Virus record (IMG/VR): IMGVR_UViG_3300009103_000004
Span: 62,001 to 126,000 of that record
DNA from: a virus
Reading direction: 5' to 3' (one strand)
Length of the DNA stretch: 64,000 nucleotides
Part shown: piece after piece, positions 1 through 8,273 of the stretch
Layout of the letters: each line of letters starts with the position of its first letter
Position numbering within the stretch: position 1 is the first letter of the stretch
Position numbers and translations under genes: made by a program
Notes under the pieces: generated by a model
The model's input: only the letters and a program-made list of their open reading frames with translations
Database searches by the model: none
What the model was told of the DNA's origin: nothing

Positions 1-797
1 GTTAAAACACCGGACTCGTCAGAACCAAGATCAGTAGCAGGGTCAAACTGCGCCTTAAGCAAAACCTCGTGTCTATCAAGATAATTTCTATTCTTGAGAT
101 TACCATGAAAGAAAGTATCGATCTTGTTTTCAGCGTAACCTATGTCGCCAGCAACCTTCGAATACCACTCATTTGACCAAGCTATAATGTCGTATATATG
201 CTGCAAGGAATATGATCTCTTGCTAAACCAATCACGCAATTCGTTAAAAGCAGCAGCATATATAAGAGTATCGCCACCACCCACAACTAGGTTAGTGTAT
301 AGCCCAAACCCGTCTGCAAATAAAGAAGAGGGGCAAGCCCACCCAAAACCCGTGGCAGGCGAGCATTGACCCATAGACGCCACAGTACTCTTCATTACCT
401 TAAAGGCATCATCATCATCGTAACGTTTTATAACTTCAAATACCTGAACCAGAGTGCTCTCTAACAAAGCTTCTATAATCTTATCGTACCAACCATCATT
501 TATAAAAATTATATCAGCATCAAGCCACGAGACATACTCGTACCCGCGAGATAAAACATCCCTTATGCCAATGTTAAGCAAAGCTTCCTTCTGCCACATC
601 AAATGCTGTGTCCTAAACGACAAACGGTTTGGGAGTTCATCTAGATGAAAATCAGCGTCATCAAAAGCCAGCTCAACAGTAGTGAGTTGTTCAGCGTAGT
701 CGCCAAGGCCTTCGTAAAACCTAAAGTAGTTATCCCTACGTCGTGAGTATCCGCACGGATTAAAGTAACAAGCAGTTAAGCCTAAATCAAAACTCAT
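1..797 (-). CDS. GT-A glycosyltransferase, partial (3' end beyond window)
   Basis: The frame is open from the ATG at 797 to the window edge with no stop, so the C-terminus is missing. About 265 residues are visible. A WLDADI motif at residues 91-96 is a DxD-type nucleotide-sugar/metal site. A GGGDT segment and an aromatic-rich N-terminus also fit a GT-A transferase. The start overlaps the stop of the next gene as ATGA, which supports this start and translational coupling. The family is not resolved. It is likely one of the transferases that build the operon's glycan. Confidence 0.8.
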   Translation of the reverse strand, partial: MSFDLGLTACYFNPCGYSRRRDNYFRFYEGLGDYAEQLTTVELAFDDADFHLDELPNRLSFRTQHLMWQKEALLNIGIRDVLSRGYEYVSWLDADIIFINDGWYDKIIEALLESTLVQVFEVIKRYDDDDAFKVMKSTVASMGQCSPATGFGWACPSSLFADGFGLYTNLVVGGGDTLIYAAAFNELRDWFSKRSYSLQHIYDIIAWSNEWYSKVAGDIGYAENKIDTFFHGNLKNRNYLDRHEVLLKAQFDPATDLGSDESGVL

Positions 798-1645
798 GAC
801 ACTATATCAAAATTATGTAAGGACTTGGCGCAATGTATAAATTCAGCAGCCTCAAACTCTGGATCATGAGAAGAATGTAAACGCTCAGACCCATGGTAGT
901 GACGCCTGGATTTTCCAAGATCAAAACCGTAAAGCGTTACTCCCCCGAAGACCCTGATGCCAAACGCAGCTGCAGCATACCCTATAGATGGCTTCTTGGT
1001 AGAATGTAAAGAGCTAAGACATGCACGAAAAGAAGGCTTAAGCACTAACATAGCTGAAGGGTCTCCGCCAGAATCTAAGTAACGAGCATACTCTAGTAAA
1101 GCTGCAGTTTCATTAGTCGTGCCTATAGCTATGTTTAAAACACCGAGTAGCTGGAAATCATCTCTGGTTATATCGCGCGTGTAGTCATAAATCCTACGTT
1201 CATTAAATAAATGTATGGTAGTCTTAGTGCCTATATCTTCAGAATGCTCTGTTATAAAAGGATGATTAAGCCTACACACCACTTTGTTGGAATCTATATG
1301 CTTACCGTACTTTGAGTTAAGCAAACAACTACCCCCACCGACTATGGTTATATGACCACCATAGATAGAAAAATTAGATATATCGGAAAGACTGGGAAGT
1401 TTATCAGAAAAAACCGAACATATGTATGGAGCTGAATTGGGATCAGGCCAATCTTCTTCTAGCCAGTGCGTAGGCATATTCTCGCGAAGTAAGTCGCTAC
1501 TATTGTCTGATATAACGCCACGCTCGAAATCAGTGAAAGCTTCTTTATACAGAACAACTGACGATAGGTCAGATGTTACTGGGATATGACTTAGTCTCTC
1601 AAGCGTTGGGAATTCAGGTATGTTAACTAGTAAGTCCTCATTCAT
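794..1645 (-). CDS. GT29-type sialyltransferase-like protein
   Basis: 283 residues, probably transferring sialic acid from CMP-sialate to a glycan end. The L-sialylmotif is visible at residues 101-127: VGGGSCLLNSKYG, then an ID pair, then VVCRLN. The S-motif is at 218-242 (PSIGYAAAAFG ... LYGFDL). HYH at 249-251 and the following H...E match motifs III and VS. GT29 enzymes are best known from eukaryotes, and bacterial sialyltransferases usually belong to other families. There is no signal peptide or membrane anchor, so it should act in the cytosol. It overlaps the CMP-sialate synthetase gene by 4 nt, which fits its donor. The acceptor cannot be read from sequence. Confidence 0.85.
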   Translation of the reverse strand: MNEDLLVNIPEFPTLERLSHIPVTSDLSSVVLYKEAFTDFERGVISDNSSDLLRENMPTHWLEEDWPDPNSAPYICSVFSDKLPSLSDISNFSIYGGHITIVGGGSCLLNSKYGKHIDSNKVVCRLNHPFITEHSEDIGTKTTIHLFNERRIYDYTRDITRDDFQLLGVLNIAIGTTNETAALLEYARYLDSGGDPSAMLVLKPSFRACLSSLHSTKKPSIGYAAAAFGIRVFGGVTLYGFDLGKSRRHYHGSERLHSSHDPEFEAAEFIHCAKSLHNFDIVS

Positions 1646-2331
1646 TTAGGAGAACTGAAGTAACCTGATTTCATTAGAAAGGTCAACTCTTCAAAGTCTG
1701 CTGGCTCGTCTATCTCAAAGCTACGTTGCCTAGGCATTACATAGAGTCCAACATTACCACTAGCTCTATCCTTAGACGCTTCAAGCAAGCCCTTGCTGGT
1801 TATATAAAAAGCGCCGTTTTCTCTATAGACCTCGGGCCTGTCTTGTCGCTGATGATGATACTGGTTTGATCGTATAGCGCCATGCTTGCCATATGACCAC
1901 ATGAACCCCCCGCACAACCACCCGCCACTGTCTAGACAAACAGAGACCACAGAATCGTATGGATTGTATTTTAAAACGTCCAAGCCACCCTCTATATCTT
2001 CAACAGAAGTAAGAGGTGCAGTACACTGTAAGAACACCAACGTTTCAAAATCTGGTACACATTCAGCAAAATGAAGTAATACCTCTTCACTGTTTGTATC
2101 ATCTCCAGATATGCAGTCAGGACGCCTTACTATCTTTGCACCAGACTCAACAGCAACCTCTTCTATATCACAACAATCCGTGCTAACCCACACGTCGTCA
2201 ACATTAGACTCCAGCGCAGTTTTTATAGAATAATCTATAAGGGGCCTACCGTTTAACAATTTAATGTTTTTACCGGGAATGCCCTTGCTGCCACCTCTAG
2301 CTGGAATTACGGCAATAGTTTTTCCACTCAT
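1642..2331 (-). CDS. neuA: CMP-sialic acid synthetase (N-acylneuraminate cytidylyltransferase)
   Basis: 229 residues, the usual length for a stand-alone NeuA catalytic domain. It activates a sialic acid with CTP to CMP-sialate. The nucleotide-binding signature PARGGSKGIPGKN lies near the N-terminus. It is followed by a STD segment, an RRPDCISGDDT-like region and a C-terminal IDEPADFE, the expected metal-binding IDxxxDF type. It lies 4 nt inside the sialyltransferase gene and close to the NeuB-like gene, so donor synthesis and transfer sit in one operon. A related 3-deoxy-nonulosonate such as legionaminate or pseudaminate is a possible alternative substrate. Confidence 0.88.
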   Translation of the reverse strand: MSGKTIAVIPARGGSKGIPGKNIKLLNGRPLIDYSIKTALESNVDDVWVSTDCCDIEEVAVESGAKIVRRPDCISGDDTNSEEVLLHFAECVPDFETLVFLQCTAPLTSVEDIEGGLDVLKYNPYDSVVSVCLDSGGWLCGGFMWSYGKHGAIRSNQYHHQRQDRPEVYRENGAFYITSKGLLEASKDRASGNVGLYVMPRQRSFEIDEPADFEELTFLMKSGYFSSPK

Positions 2332-2337
2332 TATTTA

Positions 2338-2595
2338 TTAACTACTAAACGAAGAATATATAGAAATCAAAGATAAAAGTAAGACAAAACAAAGTATAAC
2401 GTTAACAACTAAAGAACTACGTTGCGATGTATCCTGTGAGACACAGCATTTGTTAGCACCACATTTGGGGCTTGTGCATTCTCGAACTTCGTAAGAGTCA
2501 TAGAGTGCTTTGTTTATAATAGTGTTCATCTCGTAGTCGTACTCCTCAGGATCTACTCCGAGCTCATCGTGTAACTTTACTGGGTCGCTACTCAT
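2338..2595 (-). CDS. Small C-tail membrane protein
   Basis: I place the start at the ATG at 2595 (MSSDPVKLHDE...), giving 85 residues and an 8-nt overlap with the upstream gene. An in-frame codon at 2625 is less likely because the overlap would be 38 nt. The body is acidic and contains a Cys cluster (CTSPKCGANKCC). A hydrophobic segment of about 18 residues sits at the very C-terminus, as in a tail-anchored protein. No family is recognised. The Cys cluster may bind metal or form disulfides. Confidence 0.65.
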   Translation of the reverse strand: MSSDPVKLHDELGVDPEEYDYEMNTIINKALYDSYEVRECTSPKCGANKCCVSQDTSQRSSLVVNVILCFVLLLSLISIYSSFSS

Positions 2596-2812
2596 AACTA
2601 TACTCGTCATCGTAGTACCCATCACTTTTAGTAAGCCTGAGCAAAACCAAATCTTCTATAACATCACAACCTAGTTTTCTAAGAAGCTTAACACAGTCCA
2701 TGCGACTAAACTTCTTTTCAACCTCCTCAAGCTCAATGGCATCGTAACCACTGTTTAGCATAGTGCTAACATAATCGCGTAGTAACTCCATGTCTTCTTC
2801 TAAATCACTCAT
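2588..2812 (-). CDS. Small acidic protein, unknown
   Basis: 74 residues, acidic and predicted helical (MSDLEEDMELLRDYVSTML start). It ends in a Tyr/Asp/Glu-rich tail (GYYDDEYSYE). It overlaps the GT-B gene upstream by 8 nt and the tail-anchored gene downstream by 8 nt, consistent with an operon member. The product is not recognised. It could partner the adjacent small membrane protein. Confidence 0.65.
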   Translation of the reverse strand: MSDLEEDMELLRDYVSTMLNSGYDAIELEEVEKKFSRMDCVKLLRKLGCDVIEDLVLLRLTKSDGYYDDEYSYE

Positions 2813-3698
2813 AAAACGAATAGTATAGAGATTCTGTCCATTTCTTACTCATTGCTTCGGGCGAAAAGTATTTTTTAGCATACATCCACCTGTCAATTCT
2901 TTTTTCTTCAGGATCGTTATCTATTAAATCCATAATCTGAGATACAACATCGTCAACAGAAGAGCTAGGATCTACACTTTCCATCCAGGGCTCGTCAACG
3001 TCATAGTTCAAAGTCCAGCGACCCTGAGCTACAACGTCATAGTTTATTCTGCCGAAATCTCCCAATTCGCCAAAGCGCACCATGCCGTGTACCATTGGTA
3101 GTATCTGACTGATGTTGGCCTTACCCAAGGCAATAACGTGAGGGGCCTGAACCCACCCCGATTTATGGGGCAGCATAAACACCTTAACACCATACTCGCC
3201 AAGTTTTTTTATAACAGCTTGCGCCAATTTTTTATGAGGCTTGAGACAACCATTCCACGGGCTGGCATACCACAGTATGAATTTATTGAATGAAACAGGA
3301 GGACACACATCAGGTATGTCAACATGGTTTGCCCTATACATAACCTTTGGGTCCAATCCTACCTCCAGAAGCTTACTCCGAAATGTGTTGTTGTTAACCC
3401 AGTAATCCTTGAGCGGGTGCTTGATCATGTACTCACGTATATTCTTTTTTCTCAAAAGCTTCCTGTTACAACTACCCAAACCAAACAAGATAGACCTGTC
3501 CCTGTACTCTGGAACTATGTGAGTTATACACTGAGATAATATACCGTCAAAAGGCTCCTGTTCAGGAATCCTGATGTCCCACTCATGTTTCTTAAAATCA
3601 GATAAGTAAACAAACTCTATGTCGTCCTTAACTAGATCTCTGATCCTCTTAAGGCCGGATTCGGTGCCACTCTGCGCTATCCCAAGTATTTTTAACAT
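2805..3698 (-). CDS. Putative GT-B glycosyltransferase
   Basis: 297 residues. The protein looks like a short GT-B (GT4-like) transferase. A Rossmann-like N-terminal half is followed by a second half with a FILWYASPWNG strand, a 'KVFMLPHKSGW' strand and a 'YDVVAQGRWTLNY' region. The last resembles the donor-binding segment of GT-B enzymes. A C-terminal helix contains YAKKYFSPEAMSKKWTESL, a common ending in GT4 proteins. Donor and acceptor are unknown. It sits between sialate-synthesis genes, so a role in the same glycan is likely. Confidence 0.6.
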   Translation of the reverse strand: MLKILGIAQSGTESGLKRIRDLVKDDIEFVYLSDFKKHEWDIRIPEQEPFDGILSQCITHIVPEYRDRSILFGLGSCNRKLLRKKNIREYMIKHPLKDYWVNNNTFRSKLLEVGLDPKVMYRANHVDIPDVCPPVSFNKFILWYASPWNGCLKPHKKLAQAVIKKLGEYGVKVFMLPHKSGWVQAPHVIALGKANISQILPMVHGMVRFGELGDFGRINYDVVAQGRWTLNYDVDEPWMESVDPSSSVDDVVSQIMDLIDNDPEEKRIDRWMYAKKYFSPEAMSKKWTESLYYSFYE

Positions 3699-3712
3699 TG
3701 GGGGTAAGTGAC

Positions 3713-4549
3713 TTATCTAAGCGATGTAATTTTAGATAACTCGCTGGGTGTTACAATTTTATCAGAACTACCAAGGGCCTTTTCCATATCTCGTATACCT
3801 CGAACCAGCTTAAACATAGCATGTGGCTCAAGCGAACACAGCTGATCACTACCCCACATAGTTCTGTCTAGAGTAACGTGACGCTCTATTATTTCTGCAC
3901 CAAGAGCAACTGACGCTATAGTTGGGGTCAAGGCAAACTCATGACCACTGTAACCTATCTTGCATTTTGGGAATCGAGCGCCAAGCGTGGGCATACAACG
4001 TAAGTTTAATTCTTCTAATGGGGCTGGGTAAGATGAGTTACAGTGCAAGATTGCAACTTTAGTACTCTTATCTGTTTTAGTAATCCAACTGTAAGCATCC
4101 TCAACATTAGACATGTCACTCATACCAGTGGACATAATAACTGAATCAAAAGATTCAGAGCATGCACGGACCAAAGACTCGTTAACTATAGATGCTGAAG
4201 CAAGCTTCACCCAAGGAAGATTAAATTCTTGTAAGAACTCAACAGAATCCAAATCCCATGGAGACGCAGACCAAGCAATGTTGTTTGTACTGCAGTGCTC
4301 GTCTATTTCCTTATACTGATCCAAATCAAATTCAACACGATGCTTGTAAGCCAAATAAGTAGTCTTGCCCCATGGCGTATCCCGAACCTTCTCTTTCATA
4401 TGTTCTGGAACGCAAACATCAGGATTACGTTTTTGAAACTTAACTGAGTCAAAACCAGCAGCAGCTGCAATAGTTATAAGGCGCTTAGCTACATCAAGGT
4501 CGCCATTATGATTAATACCGATCTCGGCTATTGTATATACTTTACTCAT
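3713..4549 (-). CDS. neuB: Sialic acid synthase, NeuB-like, lacking the antifreeze-like domain
   Basis: The start is set at the ATG at 4549 (MSKVYTIAEIGINHNGD), overlapping the HAD gene by 8 nt. The product has 278 residues. The TIM-barrel motifs are present: GINHNG, SVKFQKR, KLASASI, CNSSYP at 170-175, KIGYSGHE and AEIIERHVTLDR. They cover the PEP-, Mn- and sugar-binding residues of N-acetylneuraminate synthase. Typical NeuB is about 340-350 residues with a C-terminal SAF/antifreeze-like domain that contributes an active-site Arg. Here the protein stops right after the barrel. It could use ManNAc, ManNAc-6-phosphate or a related hexose. The neighbouring HAD phosphatase makes a 9-phosphate route plausible. 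Confidence 0.88.
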   Translation of the reverse strand: MSKVYTIAEIGINHNGDLDVAKRLITIAAAAGFDSVKFQKRNPDVCVPEHMKEKVRDTPWGKTTYLAYKHRVEFDLDQYKEIDEHCSTNNIAWSASPWDLDSVEFLQEFNLPWVKLASASIVNESLVRACSESFDSVIMSTGMSDMSNVEDAYSWITKTDKSTKVAILHCNSSYPAPLEELNLRCMPTLGARFPKCKIGYSGHEFALTPTIASVALGAEIIERHVTLDRTMWGSDQLCSLEPHAMFKLVRGIRDMEKALGSSDKIVTPSELSKITSLR

Positions 4550-4916
4550 CTTTAAAGAAATCTTCAGAATATACACCGCGATCATCCACATAACAGTCAG
4601 CGCCGAACTTTACGCCTAGCCGAAGCTCGTGGTACTTCAGCCCCCATTCCTTTAACTGTTTCTTGGTCATCTCGGTCCACTCTTCAAGCTTTTCGGGATA
4701 ACTGGTTGCTCGTGCGGTATCTATGTATATGTAATGCCCAGATTCGTAGAGACGATTTACTAAAGCTATACGCTCCTTGTGAGGCTTAGCATCTCTATAA
4801 GTCTCCCCAACACTGGAGTATACACCATGATTCTTTGGATCTACTTGTGTACACAATGTACCATCCAAATCAAAACAAATGGAAGGCGCGGAATCTTTTT
4901 TTACTCTTTCACTCAT
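4542..4916 (-). CDS. HAD-family phosphatase (possible sialate-9-phosphate phosphatase)
   Basis: 124 residues, a minimal cap-less HAD protein. Motif I is ICFDLDGTL (nucleophile Asp16, Asp18), motif II is the YIDTAR strand and motif IV is CYVDDRG. It overlaps the NeuB-like gene by 8 nt and the GT7 gene by 1 nt. If the synthase makes a 9-phosphate product, this enzyme would dephosphorylate it before CMP activation. That step is inferred from context only. Nucleotide or sugar-phosphate phosphatase activity is also possible. Confidence 0.75.
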   Translation of the reverse strand: MSERVKKDSAPSICFDLDGTLCTQVDPKNHGVYSSVGETYRDAKPHKERIALVNRLYESGHYIYIDTARATSYPEKLEEWTEMTKKQLKEWGLKYHELRLGVKFGADCYVDDRGVYSEDFFKDE

Positions 4917-5584
4917 TACTCAGTTATATCAACATCTAAAAGTGTATAGTAGTCGTTATCGGAAGTTGCAAGTATTTTGTAAATACAATTGTTAAGTCCG
5001 TCTAAATCATTGAGTTCAGGGTATTTTTTAAAATTTTTAGTAACCTTCTGTTGAGGCTTCTTAAACTCCTTCCTGGCGGGATCATGGTTCCCCTTAAGCT
5101 CGCGGAAATGTTCCTTACCCCAAGCCCACTTCCTGTAGCCTTGAGATTCCTCCAACTGTATGCCCTTATTGTGAAACCTATGGCAGTAATTCCTATCCTC
5201 TCCGCCCCAACCCCAATAAGAATTAGCCCAGCCATTCAGCTCCCAATTAATCTTATTGTTAACTATTGATATCCCACCCATGCTCCACTTAGTGGGGCTG
5301 TGGACCTGCCTACCTGTTTCAGTGTAATGATAACCTGCGTTAGGTTTCTTAGGTAGCATATCCACATCATGAAAAGCAGTGTAGTCGGACTGGTCGTGAG
5401 TCTCCAAAAAACCAATATTCAATAACTTAGCACGATTAAATAAAAGATTATCAGCCTGGTTAACTACAGTGATGTGAAAAGGTATACCCTCTGCAGTTAA
5501 GTACTCATGGATAGCGGGAGCAAACTCGGATAAATGTTCCGGGCGGTCTCTGTAGGGTACTAGTATTTCTAAAGTGTAACTCAT
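4916..5584 (-). CDS. GT7 beta-1,4-galactosyltransferase-like enzyme
   Basis: 222 residues with the hallmarks of the animal beta-4-galactosyltransferase family. These are VPYRDRPEHL at 9-18, FHDVDM at 71-76 (DxD metal site), a GG turn at 103-104 and NGWANSYWGWGGED at 117-130 (acceptor loop). It lacks the stem and membrane anchor of Golgi enzymes. The likely reaction is transfer of Gal or GalNAc from its UDP form to a GlcNAc-type end. Its position next to sialylation genes suggests a sialyl-galactose terminus. Start and stop are shared with neighbours by short overlaps. Confidence 0.88.
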   Translation of the reverse strand: MSYTLEILVPYRDRPEHLSEFAPAIHEYLTAEGIPFHITVVNQADNLLFNRAKLLNIGFLETHDQSDYTAFHDVDMLPKKPNAGYHYTETGRQVHSPTKWSMGGISIVNNKINWELNGWANSYWGWGGEDRNYCHRFHNKGIQLEESQGYRKWAWGKEHFRELKGNHDPARKEFKKPQQKVTKNFKKYPELNDLDGLNNCIYKILATSDNDYYTLLDVDITE

Positions 5585-5586
5585 GC

Positions 5587-6180
5587 CTATTTCTTGTTTA
5601 TCCTCCAGCCTTGCTTAATCTTCAAGTCACGAGACTTCAGGACTTTTAAATCAGTGCCTTCTGTAAACCTAGCTACCGCACGTATAACTTGCATACCGTT
5701 GGTCCCCTTTGCAACATAATCGTCGCCCGCAAGAACACCACCAGCCTTTATCTTAGGCCACCAAGCAACGAGCTCTTTATATACGTGCTCCGTCTCATGG
5801 TAATCGTCGACGTAGAGAAAGTCTATAGAGTTATCTTCGTACGCATCAGCAAGTTCAATAGCATCTCCTTTTATGATGTTAACATAATCAGATACGGGAG
5901 ATAAATTTTCTCTACATTTAGCTTCTATCCTACTGCCGTCTCGATTAGCGACATCCGCCTTCGTTTTTCTGCTCCCCGTGTCTCCTTCAAACAAGTCAAT
6001 AGAATCGAAACGTATGTTCTTACCACTATTGATAATCTCCACAGCCATACACGATGTACTCTTTCCCAGGTAACTACCGAGCTCCACAAATAAGGCGCCG
6101 TCATCAGCTTCCCTTACCATATTTCGATATAACTTTGCTGCATCAAACCAACCTTTTATTTTTTTGTAATAATGTTTCAT
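5587..6180 (-). CDS. SAM-dependent methyltransferase (Methyltransf_24-like)
   Basis: 197 residues. A class I Rossmann methyltransferase is indicated by LFVELGSYLGKST (motif I), DSIDLFEGD, the IIKGDAIE strand and DFLYVDDYHETEHVYKEL, where an acidic/His pair follows the strand. A GGVLAGDDY segment follows. This pattern is typical of Methyltransf_24 proteins found in polysaccharide clusters. It probably O-methylates a sugar of the operon's glycan. It overlaps the pyruvyl transferase gene by 4 nt. Confidence 0.8.
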   Translation of the reverse strand: MKHYYKKIKGWFDAAKLYRNMVREADDGALFVELGSYLGKSTSCMAVEIINSGKNIRFDSIDLFEGDTGSRKTKADVANRDGSRIEAKCRENLSPVSDYVNIIKGDAIELADAYEDNSIDFLYVDDYHETEHVYKELVAWWPKIKAGGVLAGDDYVAKGTNGMQVIRAVARFTEGTDLKVLKSRDLKIKQGWRINKK

Positions 6181-6995
6181 ATTTTTATTTTATCAAAACC
6201 ATGTTGTATCTTTGAAATAGACGAAGAGTCTCCAGATCTTTTAGCATGGATAGTTGTACCACCATTGAGTATGGGCTCCATGCCTTTAAACCTAGTATCC
6301 GTAGCTATGTTAGTATGTACAAATATACAATCCGTACCGAGTGCTCGGCAGGGTAGCGCACAATGTAACCTAGGGGTAACAACAAGATCCGCACCTGCGT
6401 ACATAGATAATCTGTTCCTAGCAATATCAAGCCTGCGCTCAGGACTTGAATTAGGTAATACAGACAACCTGTGAGAAATGACTTCGCCCGAATAAGGTAT
6501 GTCTTTTAAAAATGGCTTGTTACCTCCCTTTGTCCACTGCTTATGACAGTCGCAAAAATACGTACCTCCTCGTTTACCTGAATAAGACTCAGGATTTAGG
6601 TATAGGGTTAAACAACCCGTAAAGTACGCAGAAATGCCATGTGACTTAAATAGGTCCACCGTCGAATAGTCACGACAGCCTATAGGCTCGTAACGTTTAA
6701 AATAATCCTTATATTTCTCAACCATTCCTACACTCTCATGCTGTATGTGAAAACTTATAAAAACAGGATGTATATTATTGGAAGGAGGGAACCTACTAAA
6801 GTCTGCCATGAACCATCCATTCATTATAAGGTTAACTGGATGTCCTTCGTAAGTGTGAAGAGACTCCCTATTCAAGATGGAAAATGAATCTACTCCTTTT
6901 TTACTTAAAAAATCTATAGCAGCTAACGTCTGTATATCGTCACCCAAATTGTAAGTAGGCGCGTAAACCACGGCGTAATCCTTATAATGTTTCAT
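6177..6995 (-). CDS. Polysaccharide pyruvyl transferase family protein
   Basis: 272 residues. NLGDDIQTLAAIDFL near the N-terminus matches the 'N-x-GD' loop of the polysaccharide pyruvyl transferase family (PF04230 type). The mid part has GCRDYSTVDLFKSHGI and a 'YFTGCLTLYL' strand. The C-terminal third has DLVVTPRLHCALPCRALG, the conserved RLH signature. Members add a ketal pyruvate from PEP to sugars, although some relatives act as glycosyltransferases. Membership is well supported and the reaction is inferred. It is coupled by 4-nt overlaps to the methyltransferase and the second GT29-like gene. Confidence 0.82.
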   Translation of the reverse strand: MKHYKDYAVVYAPTYNLGDDIQTLAAIDFLSKKGVDSFSILNRESLHTYEGHPVNLIMNGWFMADFSRFPPSNNIHPVFISFHIQHESVGMVEKYKDYFKRYEPIGCRDYSTVDLFKSHGISAYFTGCLTLYLNPESYSGKRGGTYFCDCHKQWTKGGNKPFLKDIPYSGEVISHRLSVLPNSSPERRLDIARNRLSMYAGADLVVTPRLHCALPCRALGTDCIFVHTNIATDTRFKGMEPILNGGTTIHAKRSGDSSSISKIQHGFDKIKI

Positions 6996-7555
6996 AATCT
7001 CTTAAAATGACCCTGCTCCACCCACTCGCCTATTAGCCTGCGTTCTTTGCCCATACTATGGTGGTGCCGGTTATAACTAGAATCGAGAGCGCATATACAT
7101 CTTTCTAAGCCGGGGAATAGGTTCTGGTCTTTTATTTTCTTCAACACAAGGAAACCTGTAGACGGTTTTTTATAATCCAAGTCAGCCATAACATCCGAAG
7201 CCTCTTCCATGCTTATGACAGTTCGAGGCTTATCAGTTACTCGAAGTCTTTGGAGTATCGTGGATTTTACTTTGTCTGCAATAGAATCCGAATCTCTCAG
7301 CCATACTGCTTTAACGGTCTGGAAATGCCTCATCCTAAAAGGATCCATTCTTCCACGGAAGCAATAGTGCCGCAAACTCCAGTTAGCCACAAGAACAATT
7401 AGATCCGTACGGTAACCCACTTTACCAGTGCCTAAATTATCCATCTTGTTAAACCTAAGAACAAGATCAGTATCCTTTATGTCAGGAGTAAAGTCTCGAG
7501 AAGGACGAGAGTTCCCGATTATAACCAGACGATTTTTACCTTCAGTAAGACTCAT
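6992..7555 (-). CDS. Second GT29-like (sialyltransferase-fold) protein, short
   Basis: 187 residues, shorter than full GT29 enzymes. An L-motif-like block at 10-37 reads VIIGNSRPSRDF ... DLVLRFN. An S-motif-like start KKPSTGFLVLKKI lies at 129-141. HHHS at 164-167 with a downstream Glu matches the motif III/VS region. It therefore resembles a compact sialyltransferase-type enzyme. The donor could be CMP-sialate or another CMP-sugar. It is divergent from the GT29-like protein at 794-1645, so it is not a recent duplicate. It overlaps its neighbours by 4 and 14 nt. Confidence 0.72.
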   Translation of the reverse strand: MSLTEGKNRLVIIGNSRPSRDFTPDIKDTDLVLRFNKMDNLGTGKVGYRTDLIVLVANWSLRHYCFRGRMDPFRMRHFQTVKAVWLRDSDSIADKVKSTILQRLRVTDKPRTVISMEEASDVMADLDYKKPSTGFLVLKKIKDQNLFPGLERCICALDSSYNRHHHSMGKERRLIGEWVEQGHFKRL

Positions 7556-8273
7556 TATATTTTAAAAACTTATCTTCAGGAGAACCCATCAAATGTTTCT
7601 TATCTGTGTAGTGACATATACTTACACGCGTATGCTTATTTAGCTTGGAATAACGGTAGTTCCAGTGGCTCTGTAAAGCGGTAATCGGGACTTTAGAGTA
7701 CCATGCAGAAGCGAGTAATAAAGGCTGCTCATACTTGAAAGCCCCGTATTTGATCCAATCCAGATGATCTAGCCCCGCATAAAATAAACAATTGCTCGTA
7801 GAACCTTGATCATCCTGATTCGATATCTCTTCGTAAGCTTCTAAAAACTTTACGGCACCAGGAGTATTAAAAAAACCAACTAAACCCCCGTTGTAAAAAT
7901 TTCTAAAATTTTCTGGAATATGTAGAAGAGATTTACGGACTTTCCAATTCAACCTCCATTGATGTCCCTTAACGGCAAAGACATCACCGCCCAAGTTAGA
8001 CATCTCTTGAAAAATGTTACCTGCCGAAGATGCTATGAGCATATCTAAGTCTAAGTGCAGTACCTGATCGTAACCTGAATTTATGTAGTCTAGAGCGTAC
8101 GGCAATCTGTGCCAGAAGTAGTTTGGGTTTAAGATACGTGGATGGAGCTCTGTCTCAATTTTAAATTCCGCACCAACAGAGTCACAGTAACGCTCGATAC
8201 AGGGTATGGAGAGATCCCTATATTTGTCATCAATACAATTATTGGTAGCGAGTGTATATATTATTCGGCGCAT
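7542..8273 (-). CDS. GT-A glycosyltransferase (GT8-like, DLDM)
   Basis: 243 residues. IIYTLATNNC at the start, a VLHLDLDMLI strand (DxD) near residue 75, FYNGGLVGFF and a late WNYRYSKL/CHYTDKKH region fit a GT8-like or related GT-A retaining transferase. There is no signal peptide. The start overlaps the next gene by 13 nt. Substrates are unknown. The preceding GT8 gene may supply the sugar it extends. Confidence 0.75.
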   Translation of the reverse strand: MRRIIYTLATNNCIDDKYRDLSIPCIERYCDSVGAEFKIETELHPRILNPNYFWHRLPYALDYINSGYDQVLHLDLDMLIASSAGNIFQEMSNLGGDVFAVKGHQWRLNWKVRKSLLHIPENFRNFYNGGLVGFFNTPGAVKFLEAYEEISNQDDQGSTSNCLFYAGLDHLDWIKYGAFKYEQPLLLASAWYSKVPITALQSHWNYRYSKLNKHTRVSICHYTDKKHLMGSPEDKFLKYNESY

